Shown: positions 48,524-61,613, counted from the first letter of the stretch. The stretch is DNA of 64,000 bases from Mucidula mucida (GCA_015501055.1 JADNYV010000020.1:124001-188000), one strand, 5' to 3'. Notes: a model not told the origin generated them from the letters alone. Numbers and translations: made by a program.

Positions 48524-50734
48524 TCACGCTGCAGAGTTTTCCACTCTCTCCTCATACCCTTTGTCATCTTTGGGAAGCTCTGTTATAACAATCTCGTCGC
48601 CAAATTCAGCTGCGATCATTTCGAGAGTCTTGCCCTTCGTCCTATCGGCGGATGAGAGTGTTTCTTTGGTATATAAGAGAACAAGCACTTACTCAGGGAA
48701 CATGAAGAAAATCGATACTGCTGTACAGAATGTCGTGCCAACAAAGACGTCTATTCGAACCTTGAGTTCAATTGCGCTGAAGGGCAAGAGCCTAGGCTTA
48801 CAATAGAAATTGGCACCGATATTCGCGAAAGCTGTCGGACCCGCCTCCGTAACCCCAATATTGAAAATGAAATGTGACATGGAGGCTAGCCCGGTTCTGA
48901 TCCAAGTCAGTAGTTCGAAACGGCTGGCAGGAATGACGAGCTTACACAGTGCTCCTTAGGTAGATGGGGAGAATCTCAACGCCATACAACCATGTGGTAC
49001 TGTTGAGCAGCATGACTGAAAACAATCAGCAACACCTTCTCACAGAGAGAAGGAGCGACGTACAGTAGATCGCGTTGAACATATAAATTCCAAGGATCGC
49101 AAATCCTTTGCCGATTTTATTGTCGGACGCTCCGAAGAAGTGTGTCACTGTAGAAAAACATAAGGAGGCAATGTCAAGCGATTGTGTGCGCAGGCTCACT
49201 GAGCGCAGAATATATCAGGTCGACACAAAGACCACTGAACCCATACAGAAGCATAGGATAACGACCCATGTAGTCCAGAAGCTTGAGCTGAGCACCGCCT
49301 TCAGAATCGAACAAGTCATCGAGGTGACGCGTCTGCTTACCGAGACGAGGTTGACTTGTTCCGTAAACTCCAGCCAAAAGCAGAATGTTTTGTCCTTGAA
49401 TGCCAAGTTGCTTGTATAGCGTGGTCTGATAATATCCTAGAGTAAATGACTTGATCAAGACATGTATCAATCGAAAATCTCTGCACCTACCAATAACATT
49501 AACGCCCGATAAAGAAGTGGCCGTCTGCACTATCACGGCAATTATGATCCGCTTCTTATACTTCTCCCAAGCTTCTTTAAAGCTCGATAGCTCGATTGAC
49601 TGAGCAGAGAGTTTCAGTCACAGAAAAATCAACACACTTCTACCGAATTACCTTCTCGTACAAGATCTGCTCCCGCATATCGTCGAACTCTTTGTGCAGG
49701 TCCGCTCCGCTCAGGTCACCCCGAATCTGAGTGAAGGCAGCTTTGGCGTCTTCGTCACGGTTATGGCGGATGAGCCATCGAGGAGAGTCGGGGAGAATGA
49801 ACTGGAGCCCAATGAAGAGTATGATACCTGGCGGTATCTGCATGGCTAGAGGAAAGCGCCATTGAAACGATGTTGTCTCAGACGCGAAACCGCAAGCATA
49901 TCCGACCCAATTGGCTGAACATGCCGGCTTAGAGTTAGTAAGGAATAACGACGGAGTCAGAAACTTACATATAGCGGTACCCAAGGATATCATACAGCCA
50001 GAGAATCCACCAATGACGCCACGAATTTCCGGAGGTCTAGGAACGAAAGTGAGGACAAGTACGGTGCTTTGATTTAAATCTACTCACGAAATCTCAGAGT
50101 TGTATATGGGAACGGTGCTGACAAGTGCTCCCCTAATGATGGTGTGAGAGACTGGCATGTTCGTAGAGATTCATGAGCTTACACTGCAACCCCAGTGATG
50201 ATCCGGCCAGCTAAGAACATTCCAAAATTTTGTGCCGCCGTCTGTATGACTGTCCCCACGGTAACCTAAGAAGGAACGCTCAAGCTCCGATGAGGAAGAT
50301 AGAGGGAATAGCCAATGACGAACCACAATACACATGAGCTGCATAAATCGCTTTCGGCCAAGCTTGTCTCCAATCAGCATCTGTATCAGCGCTCCCAGTG
50401 CTTCGCCAGCGATATATGTCGCGACGATGGCTCCTGTAGCGGCATTACTGGGATGTCCCATATCTGAATGAAGGGTTTACTTGAACTCAATCACGATAAG
50501 AATATGAGCGGAACACACATTTCTTGAAACTCTCGTGTGCTATAGACGTCGTGATAATCCCCGTGTCATAGCTACAATGTGGACCGTCAGTCACTGTCAG
50601 ACGCCCTCGTTATGTTGAGGCATACCCAAACAGAAAAGAACCTAAACGCGAACGCTCAGTAGCAAGTCCCAGCAACGAAGCTGCCACGTACCCAACCCAG
50701 CGAAGAGGCCCGTGAGAACGACATACGCGCGCAT
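48524..50734 (-). CDS. MFS sugar transporter
   Basis: Minus-strand gene starting at ATG 50734 (MRAYVVLTGLFAGLG) and ending at 48524 (EERVENSAA). Sugar-porter features in order: FGYDTGIITTSIAHESFKKY, DKLGRKRFMQLMC, FLAGRIITGVAVGALVSTVP, IYNSEISPPEIRGVIGGFSG, LQFILPDSPRWLIRHNRDED, TATSLSGVNVIGYYQTTLYK, and a C-terminal YTKETLSSADRTKGKTLEM, a diverged form of the PETKG motif. It belongs to the broad fungal sugar/H+ symporter group; the substrate could be a pentose, hexose or disaccharide. It lies next to xylulokinase on the same strand. About ten introns of about 50 bases; the first exon is short. Confidence 0.88.
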
Positions 50735-51334
50735 AATGGAAAGGAAGACTGGCTGCGAAAGACAATAGAGGCTCCGCCATGCTATTTAACGTCTTCTCGG
50801 TCTCTTTCTATTGGCTTTTCAGACCCATGGGGCCCCAGTACCATTGTCATCTGATGGTGCTGTGTGCCTGATATTTGGGGAGACGGAGCTGCAGTAGAGC
50901 TTGAATTTGTAGTCGGAACAATATGTTTGCTGTTGGCATTTTGATACTATTTTGATAGCCTGCAATAGCCTGAGTGAATATGCGCAAACGAGTGAAGCAT
51001 TCGATTCGAGCAATATCGTAACACTTAAGTTACGCATCGTCTCTTCAAGTGCATTGCAAGTTGAGCCGAGAACTAAAAGGATCTGTTGTTCCGTCGCAAG
51101 CAGTGAGATGATACTTAGCTTTTTCCAAGCTTTTTCGATCAACGAAATTGACTACGGTAAGGCGGACCGACCCTGTCCAAGACATATATCACTTCAAGAC
51201 TTGACGGCGTACCCTGTGTACTCTAAACCAAGTGTTCAATACAAGTCCACATTTCCGAAGTTACAACTGTTTCGATTACCCTAAATATGACCCATGTATG
51301 TACCCGAACTACCCATCAATATTACAGAAAAAAA
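50735..51334. other. Intergenic region
   Basis: About 600 bases between the sugar transporter start and the xylulokinase stop. No coding frame or repeat is supportable. Confidence 0.45.
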
Positions 51335-53150
51335 TTAGTTTCGTAGCGCGGCGCATTCTTTCACGACTGCTGCCTCGCATGCAACGTACGCGTCAACGAG
51401 CCCCGCATACTCCATTGCCTTTGCAGAGTCTGGTTCCGCGACACACTTCATTCCGAGTGCCTCACTGCCTAGCCCGGCACACATTTCCTCAAATGTCCCC
51501 CACGGCGCCTCTGTAGTTCTCCACCAAGCGAAACGCGCGAGAAGCGCACCTCCCATACCAGCTGCCTCCTTCGTCGCGCTGACATACACTTTCATATCAA
51601 ACAAGTCCGCAGCAAGTTGACGAATGGTTTGGTTCGCTGATGATCCACCCGTCACGACAAGCCTTTGAAGAGGAGGTGAGTTCGGAGGAAGAATCGCTGC
51701 GATTCTGGACCGAATAGATAGAAACTGCGATTCGAGAATCATGCGAGGATGTAATCCAGCAGGAACGTCGTCCTCCCCAACTTTGACCGGTGCCTTGCCG
51801 GGCTCCGTGCGGTAAAGAAATTCACCCTTCACACCGGGAGGAATGATCTCGGGAAGCGGGAAGTAGAGACCCATATAGCCTCCGCTTCCCGGAGACGTGC
51901 CCTCGACAAGTTGATTGTACTTGGTCCAATGAGAATCAGCAAACCGGTCACGGAGCTGTTCTCGCGCTAGAGCTCCGTTCTTGTAACAAAGCATGGCGAT
52001 CTGAGCATCTGGCGCCGTAGTTGGGTGGGAGAGCAGATGCGAAGTTGTGAATCGTTTCGGAGGAGTGGATGCAGGAGGAATTGAGAGCAGATAGGTGGTC
52101 GATGTGCCCAGAGAAAGTAGGGCGTCACCTGGGAAGGACAAGGCTACTACGGTGGCTGGGTTATCGCCGGTGAAAGGCGCAACAATGCATTCTGTTGTAG
52201 GATTGTCAGAGGATGGTTGCATACATGCTAAGTTCTTCACCTTGCTAAAGCCCCACCGTTCGACCCACCACGAACATACAGGACCGAGAGACGTACCGCC
52301 CGAAACTGGCTCAGGACCGATCTTGGAGCGCAACTCTGGGCCTCCGCAGGCCTCGAGGAGTCTCTCGTCCCACTTACAAGTGAGAACATTCATCAAATTC
52401 ATCCCGCTCGCATCTGAAATCTCAATGGCCGCTATCTTGCCCAAAAACAAAGACGGGATCCAAGAGGATACAAGGGAGACCCGAGCAGTGGAATCGTACG
52501 CCGCTCTGTTGATGCGTCGGATCTACAGCGTATAGAGTGTGAGCGATTAATACTCCGCAAGTCTGGGGAATACACTCGCCCTCTTGATCTGGGTACCCGT
52601 AAATCGTTCGTATGCACGACTGCCGCTAATATCGGCGAGCGCTTGTGGGCCACCCACAGCCTCCTCGAGCTCGCGGCACTCGCGCGTCGTTGAAGAATCC
52701 TGCCAGATCGGGGCTTTGGGGATAGAGAACGCTTTCGGAGATAATTGGGTCAATGGTTCCGTTGGGTCGAGCGAAGCAAGCGCATTCTCTGCTTCGTACG
52801 ACCAGTAGACCGAACCATGTTGCTATGAACATCCCGATGGTCAGCTGGGATCCACCAAATAGTAGAGATCGGCGAACCTGGCCAGCACCGGAGATGGCGG
52901 CAATGGAGGCAAAGTCGACGCCGGCTTGCTTCATCCGTGCCATTAAAAGATCGAGTGCATCTAGCCACATTGCGACGGGAGAGGTCACCTCGCCGTCAGG
53001 ACCTTTGATGGCACCGTTAACCGTTCCATACTGAGGAAGATCGCGGTCAAAGTGCACTGCAGATTCGTGCACGATGGAGCAGTCATCCTGTATAAGGACA
53101 GCTTTCAGTTGTTGGGTTGACAAGTCAAGCCCTAGAAATAGTGGATTCAT
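51335..53150 (-). CDS. XKS1: D-xylulose kinase
   Basis: Minus-strand gene starting at ATG 53150 (MNPLFLGLDLSTQQLKAVLI), the FGGY-kinase phosphate-binding start DLSTQQ. It continues AISGAGQ-HGSVYW across an intron, KAPIWQDSSTTRECRELEEA, ALADISGSRAYERFTGTQIK, SSWIPSLFLGKIAAIEISDA, SGMNLMNV with KWDERLLEACG, APFTGDNPATVVALSFPGDA, LLSLGTSTTYLL, GGYMGLYFPLPEIIPPG and LVVTGGSSANQTIRQLAADL, ending VKECAALRN. It phosphorylates D-xylulose to xylulose-5-phosphate, feeding the pentose phosphate pathway. About 560 residues, normal for fungal XKS1. All FGGY signatures are intact. Confidence 0.95.
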
Positions 53151-53606
53151 CGTTTGAGAAAAGATTGGGGGAGGAAAAACTTGGGAAAAAGTACTGGCCT
53201 TATATTAGCGTCGACGATCCGGCCCGCTCACTTGGGCCGTAAGTTCCAGGCAGAGAGCTTCCCCGGTGACCAAATGCCTGCGGGGCCTACGCCTGTCTCT
53301 CCGGGTCAAGTTGCGCTTCAATTTGAATGCTACCACAACACGGCATGCCGAGATTTCAAGGTGTTCACATACTTTGATTATGGGGGTGGGGAACTAACCC
53401 CTCAATCGGCATAAGCCGAGTTAACCTACTTCGAATTCTTCCGCGGCTTGTCCGCAATGGAAGCTTTAGACTTATATTGACCAGCTCTATACTAAGCACT
53501 ATCGCACACCTACGTTCGCCATACAAGAAATATAATAAGAAAGAAAACTCGAAAGCTAACACACACAAAACACACAAGTAGAACAGCAAGCTCCATATAC
53601 AACTTT
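53151..53606. other. Intergenic region upstream of xylulokinase
   Basis: About 455 bases holding the xylulokinase promoter and the 3' end of the R3H gene. No additional feature recognised. Confidence 0.45.
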
Positions 53607-56281
53607 TTAGGTCTGTAAAACCGTCGGCTCTTTTGTTACTTGACTAGAACCATCTAGTGGTATGGAATCCTCAATCGACAAGCCCCGGACCTGTTCCGTG
53701 AGAATCACACCGACGGACTCACGTCCGCGTCTATTATCTTCCTTTTCCTGCTGCTTCGCGCTGTTGTTGCTCGCCGACCGCTTCGCCAGCTTTGGGTTAT
53801 ACAACTCTGCAGCACGAGGAGGAGGCCGCTCAAATCGATCCACCTCTTCGAGACGATTCATATGACCGTTGGAGTTGGAATGATGAACCAACGCGTTTCC
53901 CTGTCCGCCGTTCATTAGGGATCGTGTAGCAGGTGGATTTGTCCAAGCGCCCGCAACGACCGGTGCGCGCTTCTCTGTAGGAGAGAGACTCGACAGTGGA
54001 GGGAAATCATTCGGCTGTAAGGACGGGTTGATCGGAGGTCGACGAGTGGATGGGAGGGAGTGGGTCGAGCTACCGTTGCGCGAAGGCGATATTGGGGAAC
54101 GAGAATTATGAGAGTCGTGGTGACGATTCGTCGCATGGAGAGTAGGATCCGGTTTAAGACCCACAGCCCAGTCCGGCCTAGCCGGTAGAGGGTGTTGCGA
54201 CGATGTGGACGTGTATGTTCTCCGTGATGATGAAGATGTCGTAGATGAAGACTGATAAGAACATTTAGTAAGTGAACACAAAGATCAAGAAACAGTCTTA
54301 CAGCTGTTGATGAGACCTCATCCCAGTTCGAGGATCGATGGTTCCCCGAGCTACTACCACTGCTGTGGTTGGATGGCCTCCTGTTGTTGCTGAATCTAGG
54401 ACCTAAATCACCGATACCATTGACGCCATGTAAGCCACCACCGCTGACTCCAGGACCATAGCTCCATGCGTGCCGAGGCTGAGGAGCATTACTCCTGTTG
54501 CCTTTACCATTACTGGTAGTGAATGTTGCAGTACGAGGAAGACGATGGGCGTTGTATGCACTTCTACCACCATTGTGCTCCATTCCTTCAAAAATGCCAT
54601 CTGGTGAGTTAGGATCATATAACATTGGAGGATGAGGTGGAGGACCATGCAAAACGGGTTGTCCAGGAGGTGGCGGTGGAGGATAATATCCATGTATAGC
54701 AGGATACATGTACATCTGCGGCATATACGGATGGTAAGGAGGAGAGTTTTGGTTCGGAGGAGGCGCGCCATTCTCGCTGGGAGCAACGGGGGATATGACA
54801 TGATGTGGAGGAGGCGGAGGAGGCTGTTGGTTGGGAGGCGCCCACGGATAGGGAGTATGGTACATAGGATGCGGAGCGAACATTTCGCCATTTGCAGGCG
54901 ATGATGGGTCAGATGGGTTTTGCTGAGGAGGCGGAGGCGGTCCGTATGGATACGGATAGTAAGGTGCATACGGCGCAAGATATCCGGGATTGGGGGGTTG
55001 ACCTGGGGGGCCATATGGGTAAAAATAATGTGTAGGTTGGTACCCGGGTGCCGAGACTGGCATATGAGGATGTGTTGCGTCATATGGTAGAGCAGAGGCG
55101 TTCGGTTCATAAAGACTGGCATACGTGAACGAAGGGGATGGTGCTCTTGAGTTTCGCGAGCTACCTGCACCATTGGAGGAGTAAGGCGGCACCGAAGACC
55201 TCACGGAACGGGTTGACGCGTTCGATCTTCCTTTCTTGAAAGATGGTGCAGACCATTCGCTCTCGGTAGCAACAGAGCTAGCAGAATCCTCGATATCACC
55301 AACACTGCCGCTTGTTGAAGCGGACCCAGAAATGACACTGAGGGACGAGGAACTGCTCATGTCTTTTTCCTTCTCCTTCTCTTTTTCCTCAAAGTCCATG
55401 AAGATACGTGACCGAGCCTCGTTATAGGCCGCTTCACGTTCTTCGATGGTCATCCGTTTCTTGCTGCTACCTCCCGTGGCATTGGAGCGTCCGCCAATGC
55501 TCCCCGCTTCCGATGGCTCGACGTCGGACAAATCTCCGTCGTCGCCAGTAACAGAGCCAGCCTGTGAATGTGGCTTTTGTCGGCGGTTTTGAGATGAGCG
55601 CCGCATTATTTGAAAGGCAGGCGGAGCAATAGACTCAGCGGGGACCAGATCTGCAAGTCTCCGCGGAGGTCTAAGAGTCGGAGATCAGCACTGCGAAACC
55701 ATAATCGAGGATAATGCTTACATCCGACTGTCGGACGTGGTCGAGACAATGATCCCCTTGCTAACCGGGTCAGGTTCAGGGAGCAGTTTATAGTATTGAG
55801 AACACCGATGAACGAGTAGACGTTGATAAGAGGTCGAAGGCGACAGATCGATACGAAATCTAGAGAAACGACGCTGTGTGAGCGAAGTACGCTGGAAAGG
55901 CGACGCCCATGTGCCATCGCGTGACGGCGAAACAAGAGCGCTTAAAGTGGAAAGGACTTACCGTCTCTCGGTAATAAGTGACTCCATCTGCTCCCCAAGC
56001 TTCAGAACGTAGATCCTATCCTTGCTGCGTAGAGCCTCCAGGATCTGAGGGTCGACCTCTGGTGATGGACTCGACAGAACGGGGTCTGAAGCTGGAAGGT
56101 CGCCAGTGCCATTGACAGGCAGTACCTCGGCGGCTGGGGTGAATACTGGGGCATTTGGGTTAAAGCCCTCTGCAGGCGGATATGCAGAGTCAGATGGCGC
56201 GAGAAATCCAGGCAATGCGGTGCCCGATCCGTTAAACGTGGACGCAGTGGTCAAAGACTGAACCATGTCGCAGTCAGGCAT
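53607..56281 (-). CDS. R3H-SUZ domain RNA-binding protein
   Basis: Minus-strand gene. The R3H domain spans an intron: VDPQILEALRSKDRIYVLKL, GEQMESLITERR, then FRIDLSPSTSYQRLLVHRCS and QYYKLLPEPDPVSKGIIV. A SUZ-like motif follows (KKRMTIEEREAAYNEARSRI, FMDFEEKEKEKEKDMS). The rest is long and low in complexity, with proline/tyrosine-rich repeats (PPPPPHHVIS; YYPPPPPPGQP), then a C-terminal exon 53607-54281 with FPPLSSLSPTEKRAPVVAGA. The R3H-SUZ pairing is that of ARPP21/R3HDM/encore-type proteins binding single-stranded nucleic acid. The start is uncertain: ATG 56281 (MPDCDMVQSLTTAST) is the first clear in-frame methionine, but the frame is open for about 60 codons upstream; an ATG at 56514 with a longer first intron is possible. 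Confidence 0.8.
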
Positions 56282-56795
56282 TGACTGGGCGGGCAGGAGT
56301 GGATCAGAGTCGGTCGTACACGAGGACGACCCCGAGGCCGGGAGGAGCTGGCTGTCCGCTTCTGGTCGGGCGTACGGGTCAGTGATGATGGTAGGAAGAC
56401 AAGATGGACTGACGACGAACCAGGGGACATGCGGGCCGTGTAGCAGCGACAAAGACTCCGGGGAACAAGGCAGTTGAGGTGCTCACAACGAGGTCAAGGA
56501 GAAGGAAACGACATGAGTAGTATACTGAGTTTCAATCCTTCATGAAAACAAGTGTCAAGAGACAGCGACGCCCCGCGTGGGAATCTGTTACTCAATCCAT
56601 CACCCTATTATACGTCTCGCCATCTTCTATTATTCTCGGCTATGTAAGTACAACTTTTGCATCATTGTTAAACGTAGAAAAATTTCTAGTGAGCAGGTCC
56701 GCTGCCTTGACTGACGACAGAGTATATATTAAATCCGAGACTACAAGTTATCCCGCCCGCAATCAGCGTGATGATGCGCAAGTCTACGTGATCAC

Positions 56796-58545
56796 TCACC
56801 AAAACACAAAGATAAAACACCCGTAAATCATCAACGCCAACGCCAATGAGTTCAACGTCTTCACGTTCTCGTCATTCCGTGTCAGCTGAGAAATCGTCGA
56901 TGAAGTTAAATGTCACAAAGCCTACCACTTACTTTCCAGTAGAATAGACCAGGAAGAATGAACGATAAAGTAGTCGAGCCCGTCGAGCCGACAAACGATA
57001 GGACTGTATTCTTCATTCAAGCTCAAGCCCAAGACGACAGTGGAACCGACGCACCCATTTGCAAATCATCAACAAAGTAGGCGATCGTAAACCCACTTAT
57101 AACGATCGCTGCAGTCAAGATCGAATGTTTCAAGCTAGACATGTCGACGACGGCATGCTCATCAATGTCATCTTCTTCGTGGTTATCCGACTTGCCAACT
57201 TGACCAGCATGGAAAACCTTGTCCAGGCAGTTTCGGCATGGATGCACCTGTAAAGGATACGAAAACAGTACGAGGACGACGATGGCAAGTTGTCCGAATG
57301 CAATGAACAAAGACGTTGATGGGTACATTGCAATAATGTTGGCCCCAACCTGTCAATTATCAGCAAGTTGTTCAAGACTCAAGATCGAAGCGCACCTTTG
57401 AGCCAAAGGTCAAGTACCCGAAGACTGCAATGACTTCATAGGTCAATGTAGCAGTGCCAATTGACGCCCCAACAATAATGTTCATCCTGGACTGCGTGTT
57501 ACTCTTGAGCTCATTGTACAACGGAAACAGCTACACCAATATGAGTACACAGAATGTCATAAAGGACGGCATCAGCATACATTCTGCGCACATGTGAATG
57601 CAAACACTTGAACCGGGAAGGTCGACACGAAACTCGGCGTGAAGTGTACAAAGTGCACTTCGCCGGGCTCTGGCATACCTTCCAAGCGCCAGAAATAGCC
57701 CGTGATGACAATGATGATGAGGTAGCCTAGGGATGATATCAGTGCGCCACATAGCGGTAAGGTAACATGTTATTACCGACAGAGAACAAAGCAATGTAAC
57801 TGGTGTGTCGTAAGCTGTGTAAATGCCTTAAGAATGCCAGAGGTACAAGGGGGATCATAAAGAGCGTGATCCAGTTCCGTCCGGAGAGGGCCCATCCTGG
57901 TACAGTTGTGCCAGGTGAGAGGTCGTGGTACAAAGAAGCGACGACATTAGGCATGAGGCCTTTGATAATTATCAAGTAACTGAAGGATCCATGAGACGTG
58001 ACGGGGAGCAGAGCACGTAACCAACCTAATAGACACTCCAAAGCACTTGATTGCTATCGCAGCGTCAAAAAAGATGGCTGCCTTAGGGAAAGTGAGCTGG
58101 GCGACCGTAAAGAACGACGCATGTCGATGTGGCGTTTTTGTGGCACATAGAGACAAAAGGTAGAGTCCAAAGGCCGCGACTGTTCCGGAGAATAAACACG
58201 TTATCATACCAGGCAGAAGACCCGCGGATGCCATGGCCTTAATATGAATTAGTCAAGCACGTTCTCGCAGACGTGTAACGTACAAGAGGAAAAGTAAGCA
58301 TTCCTTGAAGCGCCGCGTGTAAGCTGAGATATCTAAAATCACTGCACGTACTCACCACTGCCAATAATGGTATTGCAGAGGTTGCTGACACAACTGACAA
58401 TGGTTGCTTGACCGTCCCGCAACTGCTTCTGAGGTGAGGCGTTTCCAAGCAAGGTGCTCGACTCTCCCGCGTCATCAGCACTTGTGGGGTCAACGTCAGC
58501 GTAGCTGTTGTCCCCGAGAACCTTGGTGGTGCCATAGTCGACCAT
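56796..58545 (-). CDS. Vacuolar-type amino acid transporter (AAAP/SLC38-like)
   Basis: Minus-strand gene starting at ATG 58545 (MVDYGTTKVLGDNSYADVDP). The first helix reads IVSCVSNLCNTIIGSG followed by MLTFPLAMASAGLLPGM, the conserved N-terminal block of the amino acid/auxin permease family. Later segments: FGLYLLSLCATKTPHRHASF, FFDAAIAIKCFGVSI, SYLIIIKGLMPNVVASL, VPVQVFAFTCAQNLFPLYNE-like region, AIVVLVLFSYPLQVHPCRNC and SILTAAIVISGFTIAYFVDD, ending NSLALALMIYGCFIFVFW. About eleven helices can be counted. Yeast Avt5-Avt7 and SLC38 proteins move neutral amino acids out of the vacuole or lysosome; direction and substrates are inferred. About eight introns. Convergent genes are absent; the R3H start lies downstream. 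Confidence 0.85.
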
Positions 58546-59096
58546 TTCGTATTCACTGTCAGTATCGAAGTCCAGAGGGAGCTCTGAACGCCTGCTCGCA
58601 ACCAGACTATTCTGGTAGTAGCCAAGGAGTGAGTAGTAGCGCGGGCGTGGAGTGCTGGAAGACGGACAGTAGATTGTGAGAGTCTTAAAGAGACCTGAGA
58701 TACGCCGGCGGCATGCGTTATCAGCATGTTTCTGGCGAAGCGGATCAAGTGGTGATTAGGGTCCTCTTGCCCAGTTTGGAGCGTCCACTACTTCTAGGCT
58801 TGCCCTACGCGTCCCAACAAAAGCAACCAGTGCCTGTGCTCGGCCAAAGTCATAAAGAAGAGATAGCCGCCAGTAATCAACAACACCAAACTTTGGACGT
58901 GTTCTTTATCCACAACTTCGACATGTATGCTTCCTCGTCGACGGCAAGCTCTTTGCGAGTCCGCCTGAGCCATGATGAAGACACGAGCAGAGAAAGTTAA
59001 CCAAGGTTTCCGTTCTATACTATGTGGCGTTCAACATCGCACAACAAGTCTCGGTCAAAATAGATGATATGTATAACCTGTACACTCGGAGAATAG
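58546..59096. other. Intergenic region
   Basis: About 550 bases between the transporter start and the POL32 stop, same strand. Part may be a 5' leader; an alternative upstream exon of the transporter cannot be excluded. Confidence 0.4.
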
Positions 59097-61613
59097 CTAT
59101 TTCTTCTTACCAAAGAAAGAGGATATATTCTGTTGTCCCTTCTTGGGAGCAGCCTTCTTCGCAGGCTTCGGTTTAATCGAAAGCTTGGTATCAGACTCGC
59201 CTGTCTCCTTCTTCTTCGTCGTCGTCTCCGTAGGCTTCGTAGCCTTAGGCGGGGGCGTACCAGCATCGTGTCCTCCTCAACCACGATCTTTGCCTTAGGT
59301 CTAGGCTTCGGTTTCGCCCTCTTGGGCTCTGGTGCCTCTTCCTCAGTCACAGATTCCCATGATGAGTAGTCCTCCGTCACTATAATGCAACATTAGGGCA
59401 GTTGAGGCAACAAATACGTCACAGACGTACCATCATAACCTTTGGCATCTTGTGTTGTCCGTTGTTTAACCATACGCCTTTTCCTCAGCCCATTCTTCCC
59501 GACCGGTATAACGACCTTGGGCTTCCGTGTCGTCTTTTTCTTGGGAACAGGAGGAACATCGATGTCCATATCATCTTCATCTTTATTCTCCATCACATAT
59601 TGGTCTTGCTCCATGTCAGAATCATCGCCTTTGAGGGAAGGTGCCTTGTCACGCGAGATGCGCACGACTACGTATGTGGTAAGAGAATGAAACGACGTTG
59701 GACATGCACACAAACCATCGTCATCATCCATGGCCATCATAGCCTCGAGGTCCGAATCATGCTCGACAGGTATAGCTTTCTTTATATTTCGCTTGCGTCT
59801 TACAATGGGAGCGTCTTCCTCGTCGTCCGAATCTAGAATATTCGACGTCTTGACATTCTCTTTCGAGGGTGTGGCATCGTTCTCTGAGTCTAGTTCGGAT
59901 AATTTGCGTTTTGTATCACGCTAATCGCCGAGGCGTAAATGATAGAAAAGCACAACGAAGAGAACCACAGCTACCTTATTTGACAAAGAACGGGTAACTT
60001 TAGAGGGCAGACGGTCATCTTCGTCGTCAGAATCTGAAACTGGAGACTTCCGTTTCGAGACGCGGCGCTGAAAGGAAGGACAATAAGCGGCAAGAAGCAA
60101 CCACGAAGAGAACCTACCTTCCGTTTAACTTGCGCGTCTTCGGCTTCGCTCTCGACGGCTTCGGATTTCCGTTTGACAAGACGCTGGTGATAGTGAGATG
60201 TCATGCACATTTGAATGGTTAACAACATAGCAAACCTTAGGTTCGTCTTCCTTCTTCGCTTTTGTAGTCGAAGGAGCCTCCGACTCCGATTCGGACAAGA
60301 GTGCCTTTCCTTTCACCTTTGCACTCTTTGTGAACGCTAAGAAGGTTCGAGACAATACATTTAGAGACGACCCACCTTGGTTTCCTTCTTTTCTACCTTT
60401 GGAGCATGAGTGGTGGATTCCCCATCAGCCTTTATCTTGTTGTCTACTGGTTTGGTATCCGTCTTATTTTCGAGGAAGGGGCGGACCCAGAGTCATCGTC
60501 AGTCTCAGCCGATTTGAGTTTGCGCGAGGGCATCTACACAAAATTAAATAAAAGCCGTAGAGGGGTTGACACTGGGGGTTACCTTGTCACTGTCCTTCTG
60601 CTCTGATTTGAAGAATGCAGCTGGCGCCTTGGCTGTCAGCTTCCCTGCCAAAGCCTCCTTCGCATCTGCTTGCGCAACAGATTTGGCCTTGGGTTTGGCT
60701 TTGAAAAAGTCCAGCTTGCTATCCTTCGTGATGACTGATTTCTTGGTAGTAGGTTCGGGCGATTCTGTTGCTGGCTTATTCTTAGATTTCAAATCCGCGT
60801 TAGATTCCCCAGGCTTGACCTTTGAAGGACCAGCGACAGGCTCCTTCACCGACTTAACACCTTTCTTCAGCTTTTCCGGAACCACCTATCAGCCGTCAGT
60901 TTGTAGTGAGGAGCGGAGGAGTCCATGCAACCTTGATGTTATCGCCGACAATCTTTCCAACTGTTTTGGCGAAATCATCTCCCTTGGCTCGGTCAATTGA
61001 TCGTACACTTTCCGAGTTGCAGATCAAACCACAATCCTGGTGACGATTAGATGGTACAGAAGGATAGATACAAAACGCACTCGGATTTCGGACGGAGAGA
61101 GTGAGTAGATATAGAGGGAGAAGACTTTGGAGTATTGGGCCTTGACAGCTATGGGTCGCTTGTTTTCAACGACGTCAAAGTAGTCATGCAGATATACTCA
61201 CCTGGGAGCTCGGTCCCTGGGACCAAAGTACTTTCTGTTTCGTAGACCGGATCCACTTCCGAGTCACTATATCCGTCTTCGTCCTGCGCGTCTGTATGAT
61301 TCTTGGCTTCCGGTCTAAGCGTTCCAGTTAACCGATACGTCGCGAATAACGTGTCGTGACGCGTTTCTGCCTTGGAGAAATATGCGGCGAGTTCGCTGGA
61401 CAGACATGTCAAAGAAACTCAGTCAATTCAGTGATCGTGGCGCACTTTTTTGCGACATTGACATGAAGGCCTAGGGCCCGACTTAGAGAGCGACAGGTGA
61501 CCTACGCAAAGCCTAGTCGCACGCAAGTCAAGGGCTTCGTTCAAAGGACGCACTATGTTGTTCTCTATTGAAATTTGTTTCGTCAGATAGTCATCAATGG
61601 CTTGAGTCGACAT
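59097..61613 (-). CDS. POL32: DNA polymerase delta subunit 3 (Pol32/Cdc27)
   Basis: Minus-strand gene starting at ATG 61613 (MSTQAIDDYLTKQISIENNI). The N-terminal winged-helix domain continues VTFRSLSRALGLHVNVAKNE-like exons, LAAYFSKAETRHDTLFATYR, AQYSKVFSLYIYSLSPSEIR and DCGLICNSESVRSIDRAKGD. A long Lys/Ser/Glu-rich linker follows in many short exons, several beginning R-x-x-KRK and separated by similar introns (59880-60183). The protein ends with a clear PCNA-interacting box, QQNISSFFGKKK, immediately before the stop at 59097. Pol32 links the polymerase delta catalytic subunit to PCNA and supports break-induced replication. The N-terminal domain, charged linker and C-terminal PIP box together make the assignment solid. 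Confidence 0.9.

Noticed and set aside
54403..55173. 256-codon alternative frame on the minus strand
   Set aside because: Out-of-frame reading of the proline/tyrosine-rich R3H-SUZ gene; composition follows the repeat DNA.
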